Below, in pieces: positions 6,519-7,466 of a stretch of DNA of 7,466 bases. The notes beneath the pieces were generated by a model, which searched no databases, had not been told where the DNA came from, and saw only the letters and a program-made list of their open reading frames with translations. This stretch comes from Sphingobium sp. (GTDB lineage Bacteria; Pseudomonadota; Alphaproteobacteria; Sphingomonadales; Sphingomonadaceae), in contig JAGIAA010000064.1 of assembly GCA_017745115.1 (NCBI GenBank), positions 1 through 7,466 on the forward strand. Direction: 5' to 3'. Position numbers and translations under genes: made by a program. The stretch's first letter is position 1; each line of letters begins with the position of its first letter.

Positions 6519-7466
6519 ATGACCAGCTGGTTCACTGGCTTCCTGCCCTATGAATGGGCCTGGTTCGTCGCGACGCTGATCGACATTCTCGTGATTGCGC
6601 TGCCGCTGATGCTGGCTGTGGCGATGATCATCTATGCCGACCGCAAGATCTGGGCGGCCATGGCGCTGCGCCGTGGCCCGAACGTTGTCGGCCCGTTCGG
6701 CCTGCTGCAGAGCTTCGCCGACGGCCTCAAGGTCTTCCTGCAGGAAACGATCGTCCCGTCGGCGTCGAACAAGGCTTTGTTCCTGATCGCGCCGATCATC
6801 ACCTTCACGGTCGCACTGATGGCCTGGGCTGTGATCCCGTTCCAAGCGGGTGTCGTGCTCGCCAACATCAATGTCGGCCTGCTCTATATCCTCGCGATCA
6901 GCTCGCTGGGCGTCTACGGCGTCATCCTCGCGGGCTGGGCGTCGAACTCCAAATATCCCTTCTATTCCGCCATTCGCGCCAGTGCGCAGATGATCAGCTA
7001 CGAGGTTTCGATCGGCTTCGTGCTCATTTGCGTGGTGCTCTGGGCCGGCAGCTTCAACCTGACGACCATCGTCGAGAGCCAAAAGGGCTATTACGGCTTT
7101 ATCAACGGTCACGGCTTCAATCCGCTGCTGTTCCCGATGGCCATCGTGTTTCTCATCTCGGCCATGGCGGAGACGGCGCGCGCGCCCTTCGACCTGACCG
7201 AGGCGGAGTCCGAGCTCGTCGCCGGCTACCAGACCGAATATTCGTCCATGGCCTTCGCGCTCTACTGGCTCGGCGAATATGCCAACGTCATCCTGATGTG
7301 CACGCTTAATGCCGTGCTGTTCTGGGGCGGGTGGCTGCCGCCGATCGACTGGGCGCCGCTCTATTACATTCCGGGCATCCTCTGGCTGTTCGCCAAGATC
7401 CTGTTCTTCTTCTTCGTGTTCAGCTGGGTGAAGGCCACTGTGCCGCGCTATCGCTATGACCAGCTG
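6519..7466 (+). CDS. nuoH: NADH-quinone oxidoreductase subunit H (ND1-type), 3' truncated
   Basis: This integral membrane subunit docks the peripheral arm and forms the quinone entry tunnel and the start of the proton-transfer axis. The visible 316 residues are the N-terminal and central part; about 25-35 residues are missing past the window edge. Family landmarks are [20 protein letters not shown] (about 40-59), a long conserved stretch at about 128-162 containing [18 protein letters not shown], and the acidic quinone-site loop [20 protein letters not shown] (217-236), with Glu218, Asp225, Glu228, Glu230 and Glu232, then [18 protein letters not shown]. Hydrophobic segments fit the usual eight-helix topology. 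The usual glutamate of the A-E-R-K motif is aspartate here (Asp41). ATG 6519 is chosen because it gives a normal N terminus ([13 protein letters not shown]) directly before the first helix and lies 10 bases after the preceding small ORF. Confidence 0.97.
   Translation, partial: MTSWFTGFLPYEWAWFVATLIDILVIALPLMLAVAMIIYADRKIWAAMALRRGPNVVGPFGLLQSFADGLKVFLQETIVPSASNKALFLIAPIITFTVALMAWAVIPFQAGVVLANINVGLLYILAISSLGVYGVILAGWASNSKYPFYSAIRASAQMISYEVSIGFVLICVVLWAGSFNLTTIVESQKGYYGFINGHGFNPLLFPMAIVFLISAMAETARAPFDLTEAESELVAGYQTEYSSMAFALYWLGEYANVILMCTLNAVLFWGGWLPPIDWAPLYYIPGILWLFAKILFFFFVFSWVKATVPRYRYDQL

Noticed and set aside
1..7466. CRISPR array, tRNA or rRNA gene, insertion sequence, prophage or defence system
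   Set aside because: The window is almost completely filled by co-directional operon genes. I saw no repeat array, transposase, inverted-repeat ends or RNA-gene-like stretch.

Overview
The window is one continuous stretch of a nuo operon, which encodes the proton-pumping NADH:quinone oxidoreductase (respiratory complex I). Every recognised gene is on the + strand. The high G+C content, the NuoF, NuoG and NuoH sequences, the long NuoE, and a NuoG without the extra N7 cluster all point to an alphaproteobacterium. From recall of the protein sequences I think it is a sphingomonad (Sphingomonadaceae), but I could not run a search.

Layout: the 3' part of nuoD (1-959); a 92-codon two-helix membrane protein of unknown function (956-1234); an NTF2/SnoaL-like protein (1227-1589); nuoE (1589-2257); nuoF (2257-3612); a secreted protein with an internal duplication and four cysteines (3609-4331); nuoG (4334-6349); a 50-residue single-helix membrane protein (6356-6508); and the 5' part of nuoH (6519-7466, running off the edge). 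Almost nothing is non-coding. Adjacent genes overlap by 1 to 8 bases or are 2 to 10 bases apart. There is no room for internal promoters or terminators and I see none, so the genes are most simply read as one translationally coupled transcript.

NuoE, NuoF and NuoG form the NADH-oxidising arm (FMN plus Fe-S clusters). NuoD forms much of the quinone-reducing site in the connecting module. NuoH is the membrane subunit that completes the quinone tunnel. The chemistry is ordinary.

The unusual part is four non-core genes at three junctions (D/E, F/G, G/H): two small membrane proteins, one NTF2-fold protein and one exported duplicated-domain protein. Three of the four differ from their nuo neighbours in base composition or codon choice. 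Unidentified reading frames inside nuo/nqo operons are known from other alphaproteobacteria such as Paracoccus and Rhodobacter. These four are candidates for lineage-specific accessory subunits, assembly or stability factors, or passengers. The sequence alone cannot decide between these.
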